DNA of 64,000 nt from Cryptomeria japonica (taxonomy: Eukaryota > Streptophyta > Pinopsida > Cupressales > Cupressaceae): contig NC_081410.1 in NCBI RefSeq assembly GCF_030272615.1, positions 141,139,349 to 141,203,348 of the forward strand, in the 5' to 3' direction. The translations under genes were made by a program, and so were the position numbers. Of the stretch, positions 1 to 10,150 are shown one piece after another. The notes beneath the pieces were generated by a model. That model was not told where the DNA came from. It worked only from the letters and a program-made list of their open reading frames with translations, and did not search any database. How positions within the stretch are numbered: the first letter of the stretch is position 1; each line of letters starts with the position of its first letter.

Positions 1-740
1 TTCAATCACTCACCCATCCTCAAGATATTTTATTGGTTTTAGATTTCCAACTTACCATATAGTGCCCTAACCCAAAAATGAGTGTTTGTTAGGGCTTGCC
101 TTAACCGGTCGCGACTGTTCAAAAAAGGAATAAGGTTATGAAATGAGGTTGTCAAAGCATCCCCTCTCAACTAGAATTATAAATGGACCTTTCCTTCAAT
201 TCCAAATGCTAAATTTTGGGTTTTGAAGTCACCCCTGCAGCATACAATCAATTTACACTATGTTTCCTCTAGTCGGGTTGCTACTAAACTCACCTAGAAT
301 AAGGTGGCAACCATGATGAACTTCACTTACAGAACTCCTCCCTGCATATTTACATTTTACATAGGGTTGCCTTCCATTTCCCAACAGGTTGTGATGGTAG
401 CATGGAGGGGTTTTATGGGGCAACCATTTTTACACAAATTTGCTATTTACAAGCCAAAATTGGTTGTTTGAAAACAAAATAGTAAAAGTACTAACAAACA
501 CTATCAACAAAGCATGAAATGGACCAAATAGTACTGGAACACACCAAATAATAATTGTCCAAAGTTGGATCAATGGATTCAATCCATTTTTGCTCACTTT
601 TATGAAAAATAACATAAAAACAGTGATAACAGTCCGAAAATGAGTGGTTTCAGATTGTCATTCACCAAAAATCAAACTTACAACCTTGGTAACCATGCAA
701 GAGGAGGTTTAAAAAGTCTTCCCCATGTGTGGAGTCATCA
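1..740. other. No supported feature (left edge)
   Basis: AT-rich non-coding sequence. I see no domain-bearing reading frame, LTR end, tRNA or rRNA. A 61-codon minus-strand frame at 430-615 has no recognisable features. It may be old repeat debris or unique intergenic DNA. Confidence 0.5.
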
Positions 741-867
741 TAGGTCAATGTGCTAACCCTAACTCCACCGCTAAGCTCTTTTAGGACCAAAGTTGTCATA
801 AAGTTGTCATGACAACTTTGGTCCTAAAAGAGCTTAGCGGTGGAGTTAGGGTTAGCACATTGACCTA
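741..867. repeat. Perfect 59-bp inverted repeat (foldback)
   Basis: Positions 741-799 are the exact reverse complement of 809-867, separated by a 9-base spacer (800-808). The inner ends run into the 16-bp palindrome agttgtcatgacaact at 802-817, which recurs alone at 872-887. Such a structure could be a foldback MITE, a miRNA-like precursor, or a recent inverted duplication. I see no target duplication or transposase. The perfect arms contrast with the decayed elements around them and suggest a recent origin or active correction. Confidence 0.9.
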
Positions 868-1194
868 GGATAGTTGTCATGACAACTTTTATAATTTTCC
901 ATATTTTTATTTGCCAACTTAGGCAACCTATTACAAGTCATCATTCATTTCTTTTTCAATATTCCTAAGACTATTATAAACCTCTCTAATGCTCTCACCA
1001 AGTTATGCCTCTTTTGACCAACAAGAAGGCCATGTTAACTACTCACCCTAACACCTACTCACAAAGTCAAAACCTTGAAAGGAAACTAACACAACTAGGC
1101 CTACACTTGACTCAAATCAAACATTACACACACACCTTGGACCCTCCGGGAGTCCTTATTAGAAAGCTGACTTGGCACCAGAGAACACCAACAA
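868..1194. other. Non-coding flank of foldback and gypsy C
   Basis: Holds the second copy of the 16-bp palindrome (872-887). A 70-codon plus-strand frame starting at 1005 has no recognisable domain. Homology to gypsy H is only visible from about 1195 onward, so the left edge of element C is uncertain. Confidence 0.4.
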
Positions 1195-1344
1195 AGAAGT
1201 TGTGCTCAAGCTCGTGAACATGCTTCCCAAACCATTTCTTCTCCTAAAACACCAACTATTGACATGATTCCATTTTCTCCTAATGATGATATTCAACCTA
1301 ATTCTCCAAGACGCAAAATTCTTAAGTCAAATGATGGTTCTATT
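1195..1344 (+). pseudogene. Gypsy C gag-PR spacer, part 1
   Basis: One frame of this stretch reads like the region downstream of protease in gypsy H (minus strand, about 39.15-39.32 kb). Shared short blocks include SQTISSPKT and an SPR..ILK-type segment. The frame runs to 1344 and resumes at 2578, after the solo LTR, with no lost bases beyond the 5-bp duplication. The product would be the C-terminal spacer of a gypsy gag-protease polyprotein. The upstream part is not recognisable, so it is a fragment. Confidence 0.6.
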
Positions 1345-2577
1345 TGTTAGACAAATTTGATACCGGGAGTAAACTAAGAGAGGAAGGGTGAATCAATTTA
1401 CTATCATAAATCAGAACTATTACATATCAAAACCTTTAAACCAGAGCACAAAGAAACCAACACAATGAAGGATAAAGCCCGAAAGCATAGCACACAAAAC
1501 ACCAATATTTTTAATGTGGAAAACTCGGTAAAGGGAAAATCCACGATGGGAAACCCTACCCACAATCAGATAATACTTTTGCAGTAGTATATGAAATTAT
1601 TATAATGGGGATTGCACTTGCAATCCCAGCTGCCTAGAGCTCACTGCTCATCGCAAAAGAGAAGTCTCACTAACTTACAAAACATCGGACTAAAATCTGA
1701 AAAGAATGAACTATGAAAGTAGCATCTCCTAATGCTTGATATAGTTTCGGTTAAGCACAAATGTCTGCCCTGCAATACCAAAAACCTTATGCCGAATGAT
1801 ATATCAATTATTCACACATAAACCTTCCTCTAATAATGCAGACATAACCATCAATTTCACACCTCTTATCTGATGATCTCCCAATTACATGAATAAGTCA
1901 CCTATAAATAGAGATCATCAACCTTATGATAAGGTCGGCTAAACCCTAAACCCAAAAACCCATAATAACAAAAATTACATTACACGGTATCACTAGATAT
2001 TATGATTTACATTACTTAGCATGGACCTAATTCAAATATCCAAATGTTTATATCCACCAGAAATTTTGTTAAGACCAAAATACAACACGTTTCACCAACC
2101 AGTAGAAACCCTCAATGAAGTAACACAAAAAGTCTAATCGGATCCAAATAGGACCACTATAACAACACGCCAGCTAATGCAAAGTCACCAAACACTCAGA
2201 ATATGATCAAGAAGCACCTTTATCATGATAGAAACTGATTCCATAAGCCATACCAAAATCATCTGATGAAAACATCAAATATCACTTACTGGTAAAGCTA
2301 ACCGGCACCAGGAAATACCAACCGAGAACATAAGAGATAGTTATCGGAGCACCAAAACATGAACCAATAGAATATTCCAAACATATAAACATCCAGAATA
2401 AGCATTCAAAACCACATCCAAGGATCTAATCATACCGGATTAGAGTCGAAGCCAAAACCAAGATAAACACCAAGACAAACTGAGATAGGTCCAACTCGAA
2501 TAGTAGAACCATATCCAATAGGGATACAGTGTTGACATCAATGACAACACTTAACCAAATCCAGCATATTGCCAACA
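1345..2577 (-). mobile_element. Solo LTR of a copia element (A-like)
   Basis: A 1233-bp LTR with TGTTAG at its left and GCCAACA at its right end (plus-strand reading), flanked by the perfect duplication CTATT at 1340-1344 and 2578-2582. No internal region remains, as expected after LTR-LTR recombination. On the minus strand its interior has a gccgacct...aaggttgatgat block like the A LTRs at about 4.79 and 23.8 kb, so it is probably a related copia family. The U5 hairpin lies at 1368-1402 (8 of 10 pairs). It interrupts the gypsy C coding remnant. Confidence 0.9.
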
Positions 2578-3010
2578 CTATTCCTATTAGATCTCCTATT
2601 GTTATTAATCTTGATGAAGAAATAGGTGAGAATGTTGTTAATGATGAAAATGTTGATACTAATATTTTTGATGAAGAATATGAATATGTTGATGTTGACA
2701 ATGATTTATCTAAGAAATTTTCAAAAGCATTAATCGTAGTTCCTAGTAACAAACAAAGTGATCCATCATTAGAGCATGGTCCTTGTTTGGAACTTTTGAT
2801 AGCCCCATCTACTGTGCTCGATGTCGCTCCTCTTGCATTTTGTCCACCTTCCCGAAATAATGATGACAAAAATCAGGGGTGGATGACATGCTTGATTAGA
2901 TTCTTTAGCACCGTAGATTCTCTCTCTCTCTCTCTTCTCTTGTTTGTTTGTGACATTTTTCTATTCCTCTCTTCATTTTTCTATTTGTTGTCCCTAGTGT
3001 TGTCTACTTG
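2578..3010 (+). pseudogene. Gypsy C gag-PR spacer, part 2
   Basis: In-frame continuation of the fragment ending at 1344. The translation contains SPIVINLDEEIGENVV, NDLSKKFSKAL, KQSDPSLEHGPCLEL and APLAFCPPS. Each has a close counterpart in gypsy H on the minus strand (38.86-39.2 kb: DPIFINLDDGIDDDVV, NDLSKHFS, EHDPCLEL, APFASCPPS). After about 2880 the frame is lost and runs into a TC-rich stretch. The first residues of the open frame starting at 2529 come from the solo LTR, not from the gene. The protein is an uncharacterised acidic polyprotein tail, not RT or integrase. Confidence 0.75.
2918..2940. repeat. TC-rich microsatellite
   Basis: Run of tc dinucleotides in the decayed C-terminal end of the gypsy C spacer. 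A GA-rich counterpart lies at the matching place in gypsy H (about 38.82-38.84 kb, minus), so the tract probably predates the split of the two copies. Confidence 0.7.
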
Positions 3011-3664
3011 AGGATGATGCAAAGTGTTGAGATCTATTTTGATCTCTTCCATGTTGACTCAAAAGGCACATGTGTTTCCTTCTTCCATGGTGGTTTCCTT
3101 TCTTTGGGGGATGAGAACAATTTTATACATACATGATATACATGAGTTATCATAAAAATCATACTTACTACAAATTTAGGTGGAACAACCTCATGTTTTG
3201 TGTTTTGTGATCATTATCCTTTGATTTGTCTTCTCTTGGGAGCTAAATTATTGTGATAATGTGCTTGTCTTTTTGGGTGTATCCTACTCTAAATCAATTT
3301 CTCTCGATGAGGCATACACAATCACTTTAACATGGGGGCATACACTCTGCTCAATGATTCTCTCTCTTGCATATCTTGATACTTAAAGTTACTTAGCAAA
3401 CTTTTCCTTTTTCTTTCTAAATTTTAGTATTCTTCTCTTCATGTCTCATAGTAAGAGAACCTTAGTAGTCATAGTCATGGTTCTCTTTTTTCTCTCTCAT
3501 GATCTTCCCTTTTACCTTGTCATTGAAGTTGTAAGATCCTAAAGTCCAATAGGGTCTTGGTGTATCTTGCCTCCTTGACGATGGTGAAAGTCTTTCAATC
3601 TAAACCCTTTGTACTTTACCGAGAGTATTATTGACTTCATACTCATGCTAAAGTGGGGGCTAAA
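3011..3664 (+). other. Gypsy C 3' non-coding region
   Basis: Collinear with the minus strand of 37986-38665 in gypsy H. Shared blocks include a ggatgatgcaaag start, ttttgtgaccattatcctttg-like text, and the end actc..gctaaagt..gggctaaatg. No coding signal fits. The stretch ends in the polypurine tract and the LTR start. Confidence 0.65.
3650..3661 (+). promoter_or_regulatory. Polypurine tract of gypsy C
   Basis: aaagtgggggct lies directly upstream of the LTR start tgcagcatcc at 3665. The equivalent in gypsy H is aaagtaagggct. In gypsy elements this purine run primes plus-strand DNA synthesis. Confidence 0.65.
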
Positions 3665-3848
3665 TGCAGCATCCTAAAATCATACCCCTTGCATTTTTTG
3701 ACTGTGTTTGGGTCTTCGCCTTAGTGTTTGCGCCCCTTGGCTTGATTGAAGACTTGATTATGATCTTAAAGATCACAAATGCCAAAATTTTCAAACTTGC
3801 ACTCAACTTGCACATTGATCCTACCCCAAAATAGGGCAGGAACGGGTC
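3665..3848 (+). repeat. Gypsy C 3' LTR, first part
   Basis: Starts tgcagcatcc after the PPT and is cut at 3848 by copia A. The LTR continues at 24411. The start corresponds to tgtaatgtc in gypsy H (37985, minus). No clean target duplication flanks A here (gggtc against agggc), so the junction is inferred from LTR structure and continuity of the gypsy LTR. Confidence 0.6.
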
Positions 3849-4193
3849 TATTGGATATTGTTGATGCTAGGATATGTTGTTGTCATTAATGTCAACATAT
3901 TTATGTGTTGCAGAAGAGTTGCTTGGTGTTTCGATGATTGCATTGAATTGATACGGTTGGTTTATTTTTTTTGGATGTTGGAATACTTCATTCCTTATTT
4001 GTTTTAGTGATCATTAAGTTTTCTTGATCATATTATTTGATTCGGTTTGGAGTTCAGTCTTTCTATTCAGTGGTTGGCAAAGTGTGGTATTTGATCCGGT
4101 GAGATCCAATATGATTATATCTTTGGTTGCAGATTTGGGATAATGTTTTGGATGATCATGTGTATCTACATTTCAGATGGTTCATGATTTGGT

Positions 4194-4575
4194 GTTGATT
4201 GGTGTTCCTAAGAGTTAGTGTTTTGATCGATGAAGGTTTGAATAAGTGGTGTTGGTGCAACTATTGCAGATGGTTCTAATATTCTTGTTGGTCTTTCCTA
4301 ATCATTTCCTATTTGTTTTGGTGATCTGCATTGATCCTTGTGTGTGTTCAGATAATTTGTTTTGGTGATCTGCATTGATCCTTGTGTGTGTTCAGATAAT
4401 TTGTGAATTGTTGTTGATTGGTGTTCCTGAGAGTTAACGTGTTGATCAATGAAGATTTGAATAAGTGGTGTTGGTGCAGCTATTGTGGATGGTTCTAATG
4501 TGCTTGATGGTGTTTCCTAATCATTTCCTTGTTTGTTTTGGTGGTCTACATTGATCCTTGTGTACGTTCTTGGTG
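4194..4575 (+). repeat. Tandem duplications inside A 5' LTR
   Basis: A unit starting gttgattggtgttcct at 4194 recurs at 4413, a 219-bp offset with small differences. Inside the first copy a 44-bp unit (ttgttttggtgatctgcatt...) is repeated back to back at 4313-4356 and 4357-4400. The 3' LTR has a single copy (about 23477-23640), so the duplication arose in the 5' LTR, or was lost from the 3' LTR, after or during insertion. It lies upstream of the TATA box, in U3. Confidence 0.85.
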
Positions 4576-4813
4576 ACTTTTTTGATCCAGTGATATTCTT
4601 CGTGTTATGCGATATTCTTGGTGGTGTAGCGTGTTGCGGTTGATCTTGGTGAGATTTCTAGTGGTGATGCATGTTTTGATATTTGATTTAGTTCCAATCT
4701 ATATCATGTATATCATTGTATTTGTCCATTAGTTCATATTTGTATCGTGTGACGTAATTTTGTAATTGAGGTTTTAGGGTTTGGTCGACCTTGTAATCAA
4801 GGTTGATGATTTG

Positions 4814-4821
4814 TATAAATA
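4814..4821 (+). promoter_or_regulatory. TATA box of A 5' LTR
   Basis: tataaata in the context gatttgtataaatagg. The same block is in the 3' LTR at 23849-23856. It marks the probable U3/R promoter for element transcription. Confidence 0.6.
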
Positions 4822-5325
4822 GGTATTAGATTCATGTAATTTGGGTATCGATGGTCTATCTTCTTTATCAAAGAGTGGTGTATGTGTGCATGAGTAAATT
4901 TATCCTTCGATGTGGTGTATTGAGAAGAGGTTGTTGTAGGGTAGACAAATGTGTTTAACCAGAACTATCATCGGGCATTAGAAGATGTTATATTTGTAGT
5001 TCATGTAATCCAGATTGTAGTCTGATCATTATTGAAAGGTAGTGAACCTTCCCTGAGGGTTGGAGCCTTTTGGGTTATCTCATTTTGAGTAGTGAGCTCT
5101 AGGTAGAGTGCCTGAATGCATGTGCATTCCCCATTGTAATATTTACACATACTACTGCAGAGTATCATCTTATTGTGGGTAAGTTCCCACCATGGTTTTT
5201 CTCTTAACCGGGATTTCCAAGTTAAAATATTGGTGTTATGTGTGTTGATGTCATTTTCTTTATCTTTATACTTATTGCAGTTAATTGGAATCTGAGATTG
5301 TGCTTAATTGGTTAAATCTGGTGAA

Positions 5326-6469
5326 GATGATTCTAAGATTTGATGGAAGCAATTATACTGTTTGGAAGGACCGTATGGAAGTTCATTTAAAATGTCTAGG
5401 AGATTAGTATTGGAATATCACAAAAAATATTTACAATGTTCGTTAGAATGGACCGGTTACTGCTGCTAAGATCAAAGATGCTGAACATAACATAAGAGCT
5501 AGGGAAGAATTGTTGAGTGCCTTGACCAATTGATAGATAACTAATTTGATGGGATTACAGACTGCACACAAGATCTGGAAGAAGCTAGAAACCTTTTATG
5601 AAGGAGATGCACAAGTCAAAGTAGCAAATTTGAAGAATCACATGGAAAATATGAGACTACATTCAGAGCCTCTGTATCTGGGAAGTGGAAGTGTGATTTG
5701 GGAGAAAGTTCATGTTGGGTATCTAGATTTGAAACAGAGAAGAGAGAGATGGAAGATAAAGAAAGAGAATTGGATGAGCTTGAAGCCCTTATTGCTCGGA
5801 GATTTCCTAAAGGAGCCAGTAAGTATGATAGAAAGTTACCTTTGAAATGTTTCTCTCGTAATAAGATAGGACGTTTTGCTTCTAGGTGCCTTGAGAGAAT
5901 GCCTAGATATGATAAGCATTATAAATTTAAAAGGCATGATAGATCTAACAAGTATGATAGATATGAGAAGCATGATAAGAATGATAAGCCCTACCTGAAG
6001 TTCATAAATTAGAAGAGATGCTATTATGTTGCTGATGAAGGTGTAACAGATGAAGATTATGAGAATAGGAATTCAAAAGATAAATTTGTATTCATTGCTA
6101 TCAAGGAAGATGATCTAATACCAGTGAATTCTACAAGTTGCATTATTGAGGAGAAAACTTTAGCTGCTAAGATTGAAGAGAAACATGAATGGGTTATTGA
6201 CAGTAGTTGTTCACATCGTATGATAGGTGATAAAAGAAAATTTGTGAGTATGGAAAGCTATGATGGTGGAATAGTGAGATTTGGAGATGATAAAGCTTGT
6301 GTGATTCATGGTAGAGGTTCTATATCTTTCAATGGTAAGAATAATATTCATGATGTCTTGTATGTTGAAGGATTGAAGCAATATTTTGAGTGTTGGATAG
6401 ATGGTTGATAAGGGATATGATTTGCAATTCAAGAATGTTAAATGTAAGATTTGAGCTGCCTCCGATATA
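5326..6469 (+). pseudogene. Copia A gag and protease remnant
   Basis: Gag begins abruptly within the LTR junction: a FDGSNYTVWKDRMEVHL segment follows, corresponding to the LDGTNY..WKI.ME.HL block of the E, F and J gags. Several stops follow, then a shifted frame. The zinc knuckle has lost two ligands (CFSRNKIGRFASRC, with second Cys and His replaced by Arg). Protease follows with DSSCSH in place of the usual DSG-type motif, then FGDDKACVIHGRGSISF. The frame reaches the B insertion at 6469 in the GAG-pre-integrase segment and resumes at 20000. The central part of gag is shorter than in J, so an internal deletion is likely. Confidence 0.8.
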
Positions 6470-7956
6470 TGATTAATAATGATGAACAGTAAATACTCAA
6501 CAGATACTGAGAGGGGGGGTGAATCAGTATAGACAAAAACTTCTTTAACAACTTAAACTGCAAAGACTGCACTAACTGGTAAACAACATCACCGATCTAA
6601 ATCAAGGCACTACCGATAAAACACAATGAGACTGTGAAAGACATAAACCGGTAACATCTAGATCTTCACAAAACCTAATATCTCATTTCTACTTCACCCA
6701 CATGCTTAAACAAGTAATACATCAGAAATATAATGACTACTGGATCAACTTGCATTACCGCTTAACATAAAACACTAAAACATCGCATGAAGAAGCATCA
6801 CACATGACACACTTATTTTTCACGTGGAAACCCAACTAGGAAAAACCACAGTGGGGATGAATACCCACAAGTTTTTCTTGAACTCTTCTGAAGTCTGCTC
6901 TATTAGGAGCCTAGTCTAGTTACAGACTTTACAACAGGTTCTACTAGGAACTGATCCTGATAGGGATCACCCGGTTAAGGGATGGCTAAATACCCGGTTG
7001 AGGTTAAAACCCTATTAAAGGTTACCTTGTCCGAGGATTTAAAGAGCTCAATGATTTGTAGTCAACCTATTAAAGGATTTACAAAAAGCATGGTAAAGCT
7101 ACCCGATAAAGGGATTTTCCATCTACTGAAATGGTTAGAAGTCAACAAGTAATACACTGATCTGATAGCAGTACTTAATGCCAAGGCAGATCCACTTCAG
7201 TTCCTTTACATCTGCAATCACACTCTGCATATCTCTACTTAGTGCACCGGACTGGCAAGAATCACTTCACATACATTCATTTGCCAACAACTTCAAATGA
7301 GAATCATCATCAACCTTATAGATAACAATTAGGTCGGTGGCAAAAACTTAAAACCCTAAGCATCTAGGTTAACAATATAGTCGGTCAAATCCTGACCATT
7401 TAAACACATTACATAGGGTAAAACAATCTTGAACAAATCTCAAGACATTCTGCATCGTTCGTTCTTTGCCGCTTCTGGAAGCTAATAACCCATCATGCGC
7501 TCTCCACCGTTTACTAAGATTTTGCACATTCCTGAGGTAGATAGAATCAATCTTCTTCATGCAAGATCCTCAAGGAAATCCTTCACGCGCACAAGGTTGA
7601 TGTGGCAACATGATCTAATCTTCATTTCAATGCTAACTCATCATAGGATGTCATCAATTGAATCACACAGACTTGGAATGCATCAACCGGAAACCCTGAA
7701 GCTGAGACTACCAACCGGTAGTCATATCAAATGAAACCTCGATACAAAATTTGCATATACCTATTCACATTCCAACATATCGGTTCACCTTTTCGCATAT
7801 ACCGGTTCACATTATCATACCAGTTCTCTTCATACCATCATACTAGTTCTCTTGCTAGTTTTCTTACATTAATATACTGGTTCATACTTCAGCATATTGA
7901 CATCAATGACAACAAACAATATCATCATGTCATCAAACTCTGCACATATGCCAACA
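6470..7956 (-). repeat. 3' LTR of copia B
   Basis: 1487 bp, tgattaataatg at its left and atgccaaca at its right end. Nearly the same text as 18532-19999, for example the blocks ctcttctgaagt, cccggttaagggatggctaa and tctgcacatatgccaaca. The U5 hairpin is intact at 6504-6530: ATACTGA and TCAGTAT around a G-rich loop. Confidence 0.9.
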
Positions 7957-8290
7957 ATCTCCCCCTTTGATATTGATGGAAATACACAAAGATATCTCTA
8001 CATCTTCTTCCATATAATATGTCTTCAATACTACAGATATCTTCTCTACTTCACATTTTCTCCCCCTTTGGCAACAATGCCAAAGTGGAGGCACAAACAT
8101 CCATGTTCCATTATGTTGCTCCCCCTGAGGAGTAGCATCCTTCAACACACCAATCCAAAAAAGATTTGACAATGCAATACTTGACTGATGTGGAGCACAT
8201 ACCTTTAGTTCACCTCTTGAAGGGGTAGCACCCCTAATTCACCTCTTAAATAGGTAAATGTAGCCTTCGGTAGAGACTTGGTGAATATAT
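7957..8290 (-). other. 3' non-coding region of B with PPTs
   Basis: On the minus strand the sequence next to the LTR is atcaaagggggagat, a polypurine tract (7958-7968). Further purine blocks (minus: gccaaagggggagaaaat near 8058-8075, caggggga near 8123-8130) precede it. No coding signal is seen apart from frames that overlap the LTR. Confidence 0.6.
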
Positions 8291-9015
8291 CTACTAACTA
8301 CTCCTTACTGGAAACATGTTCCAATACAACCTCTTTGTTCTGAACTTTCTCCCTCAAGAAATGATACTTGAGCTCGAAGTGCTTGGTTCTAGCATGTAAT
8401 ACCAGATTCTTGGAAATATTAATTACACTTGTGTTGTCACAAAATATACTCACCAGTTCAGATACAGGAACTTTGAAAGAACTTAATACATGCTTCATCC
8501 AAATTGTCTGAGTATAGTTCATAAATGCTGCTACATATTCTGCTTCTGTTGTAGACTGAGAGATACAACTCTTCTTCTTGCTCATCCATGAGACTAGTCT
8601 ACCACCGAGAAAGAATGCACAACGATTGTGCTCTTCTGGTCGTCCACATTGCCAATCCAATCGGCATCTATAAATACTTTAAGATTGAAATCATTACTGT
8701 ATGGATACCACAATCCATAATCTATAGTTCCCTTTAGATATCTAAGAATCCGCTTGACTGCTACCAAGTGGGATTCTCTTGGACTTTTCTGGAAACGTGC
8801 AGCAATGCCCAGTGCATGTGCAATGTCCGGTCTATTGTGTACTACATAGTGCAACTTACCAATCATTGATGAGTATTCCTTATCATTCACCAATTTTGAG
8901 TCATCTTCTTTTCACAATTTACAATCAGTCATCATCAGTGTACCAACCAGTTTGTTGTCTTCCATGCCAAAGCTCTTCAACACCTCTTTGACATACTTGG
9001 ACTAAGTGATAAAGA
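8291..9015 (-). pseudogene. Copia B RT end and RNase H remnant
   Basis: Minus-strand translation gives the connection region (YSSMIGKLHYVVHNRPDIAHA), then RNase H: YLKGTIDYGLWYP, FIDADWIGNVDD with the first catalytic Asp, STTEAEYVAA with Glu, and FCDNTSVINISKN with the next Asp. A frameshift separates the two halves near 8600-8650, and a stop follows the short acidic stretch near 8930. The 9015 end joins the RT fragment at 15654 across element J. Confidence 0.85.
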
Positions 9016-10092
9016 TGTTGATATTTTGGTATGGTTTTATCATTGATGTCAACACCTACTAAACCTTATCAACTCTGGCACTTTAGAGAGTCAGCAACAT
9101 TCACCGGCAAGCAAGTGACTTATGCACAGTCACCGGTATCTAGTACACCGGTAGGAATATAATGTTCACCGGCACTTGGAATAGCATGGAAAACACCTGG
9201 TTATGTCGAAGACGTCATTTGGACACTTTGTCTTGGATTTTTTGTTCATTGGCATATTCGTATTTGCATATTTGTTGTTACCAGCAAATAGGTCCAGGAT
9301 ATACACCAGTAGGTTTATCTTTTCCAGATTAGCACAGCATGCTATGGAGATGTCTCTTTATTGTTGTAAATGCATCAAGCTGACATGTTGAATCAGTTAT
9401 TGCAGCGGACATTGTTTTGTTTGTAAATTGTTTTTATTGTAATATCCTTTAGAGCCGGCCTACTAAAATTGGTCTTAAGTTATGATATAAATGTAAGATC
9501 TTACTTGTAAGATCATGTGTGGAATACGAAAAAGGATTTTGTGAAGGTATATGCAAGAATAAGAAGAGCTATAGATGCAGACGTCATTTGAAGGTTGAAG
9601 GAGGGTTTTTGTGAAGATAATTAGAACTACACCGATACTGAATTCAACATAGAAAGATGCAAATTTGAGCAGTACATCCTTATTGGATTTAATCATCCAA
9701 TTGTAGTCGGTGTGACTCCTATTTGTGTTTGAGTAGTGAGCTCTAGGCACTTGGCCTTTCTGCATGTGTAGACCCCATTTGTATACACATACTATCTGCA
9801 GTAGTATCATCTGATTGTGGGTAAGGTTTCCCACCGTGGTTTTTCTCCTTACAGGGTTTCCATGTACAAATATTGGTGTTATATGTTGTGGATGACTTTG
9901 TCTTTTTGTTTCATGCATTAATCTTTACCGATATTACAATTAACTGATAAAACTGTCTACCGACATAAAAGACTAGTTTACCGGTATTAAGCATTAAATT
10001 GGTAAAGTTATTTTTTGGTGTGAATTTATTAGACAACTGATTCACCCCCCCCCCCCCCCCCCCCCCCTCTTAGTTGTCTTCGGGACCTAACA
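9016..10092 (+). repeat. 5' LTR of copia J
   Basis: 1077 bp from tgttgatatttt to gacctaaca. TATAAAT at 9486-9492 is a probable promoter. The U5 hairpin is at 10031-10079 with a 23-C loop tract (10045-10067), against 8 C in the 3' LTR; this explains most of the length difference. Confidence 0.9.
10031..10079 (+). promoter_or_regulatory. U5 hairpin next to the PBS (J 5' LTR)
   Basis: Left arm agacaactga (10031-10040), right arm ttagttgtct (10070-10079), C-rich loop starting ttcac. Nine Watson-Crick pairs and one G.T pair in RNA. The 3' LTR copy (15607-15640) pairs perfectly over 10 bp. Equivalent hairpins with other stem words occur in F, E, D, B, A and the solo LTR. The role is inferred: a U5 leader structure near the primer site. 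Confidence 0.6.
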
Positions 10093-10107
10093 ATTGGTAT
10101 GAGAGCC
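10093..10107 (+). promoter_or_regulatory. Primer-binding site of J
   Basis: attggtatgagagcc directly after the LTR end. The common plant copia PBS, complementary to the 3' end of initiator tRNA-Met, reads tggtatcagagc; J has one mismatch (g for c). Confidence 0.8.
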
Positions 10108-10150
10108 TAGTCCTCTTTTTTGCAGAAGTTTAACAGCTTGAGGAGATCCA

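Larger units (their letters stand above)
3849..5325 (+). repeat. 5' LTR of copia A (3'-truncated)
   Basis: Matches the 3' LTR at 23108-24360 block by block, for example ggatatgttgttgtcatt, gtataaatagg and ttaattggaat. The terminal TG is mutated (tattggat). It ends at about 5325, where the 3' LTR continues for a further 50 bp including the U5 hairpin. It is longer than the 3' LTR because of internal tandem duplications. Confidence 0.85.

Noticed and set aside
2426-2869. 147-codon minus-strand frame
   Set aside because: It is antisense to the gypsy C spacer, whose plus-strand frame matches gypsy H; half of it lies in the solo LTR.
7495-8172. Several 60-90-codon frames near 7.5-8.2 kb and the copies near 19.6-20.0 kb
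   Set aside because: They lie in the B LTRs and its 3' non-coding region on both strands; chance frames.
10093-10107. tRNA gene fragments at LTR borders
   Set aside because: The tggtatcagagc-like words are primer-binding sites; no cloverleaf surrounds them. I saw no complete tRNA or rRNA gene.
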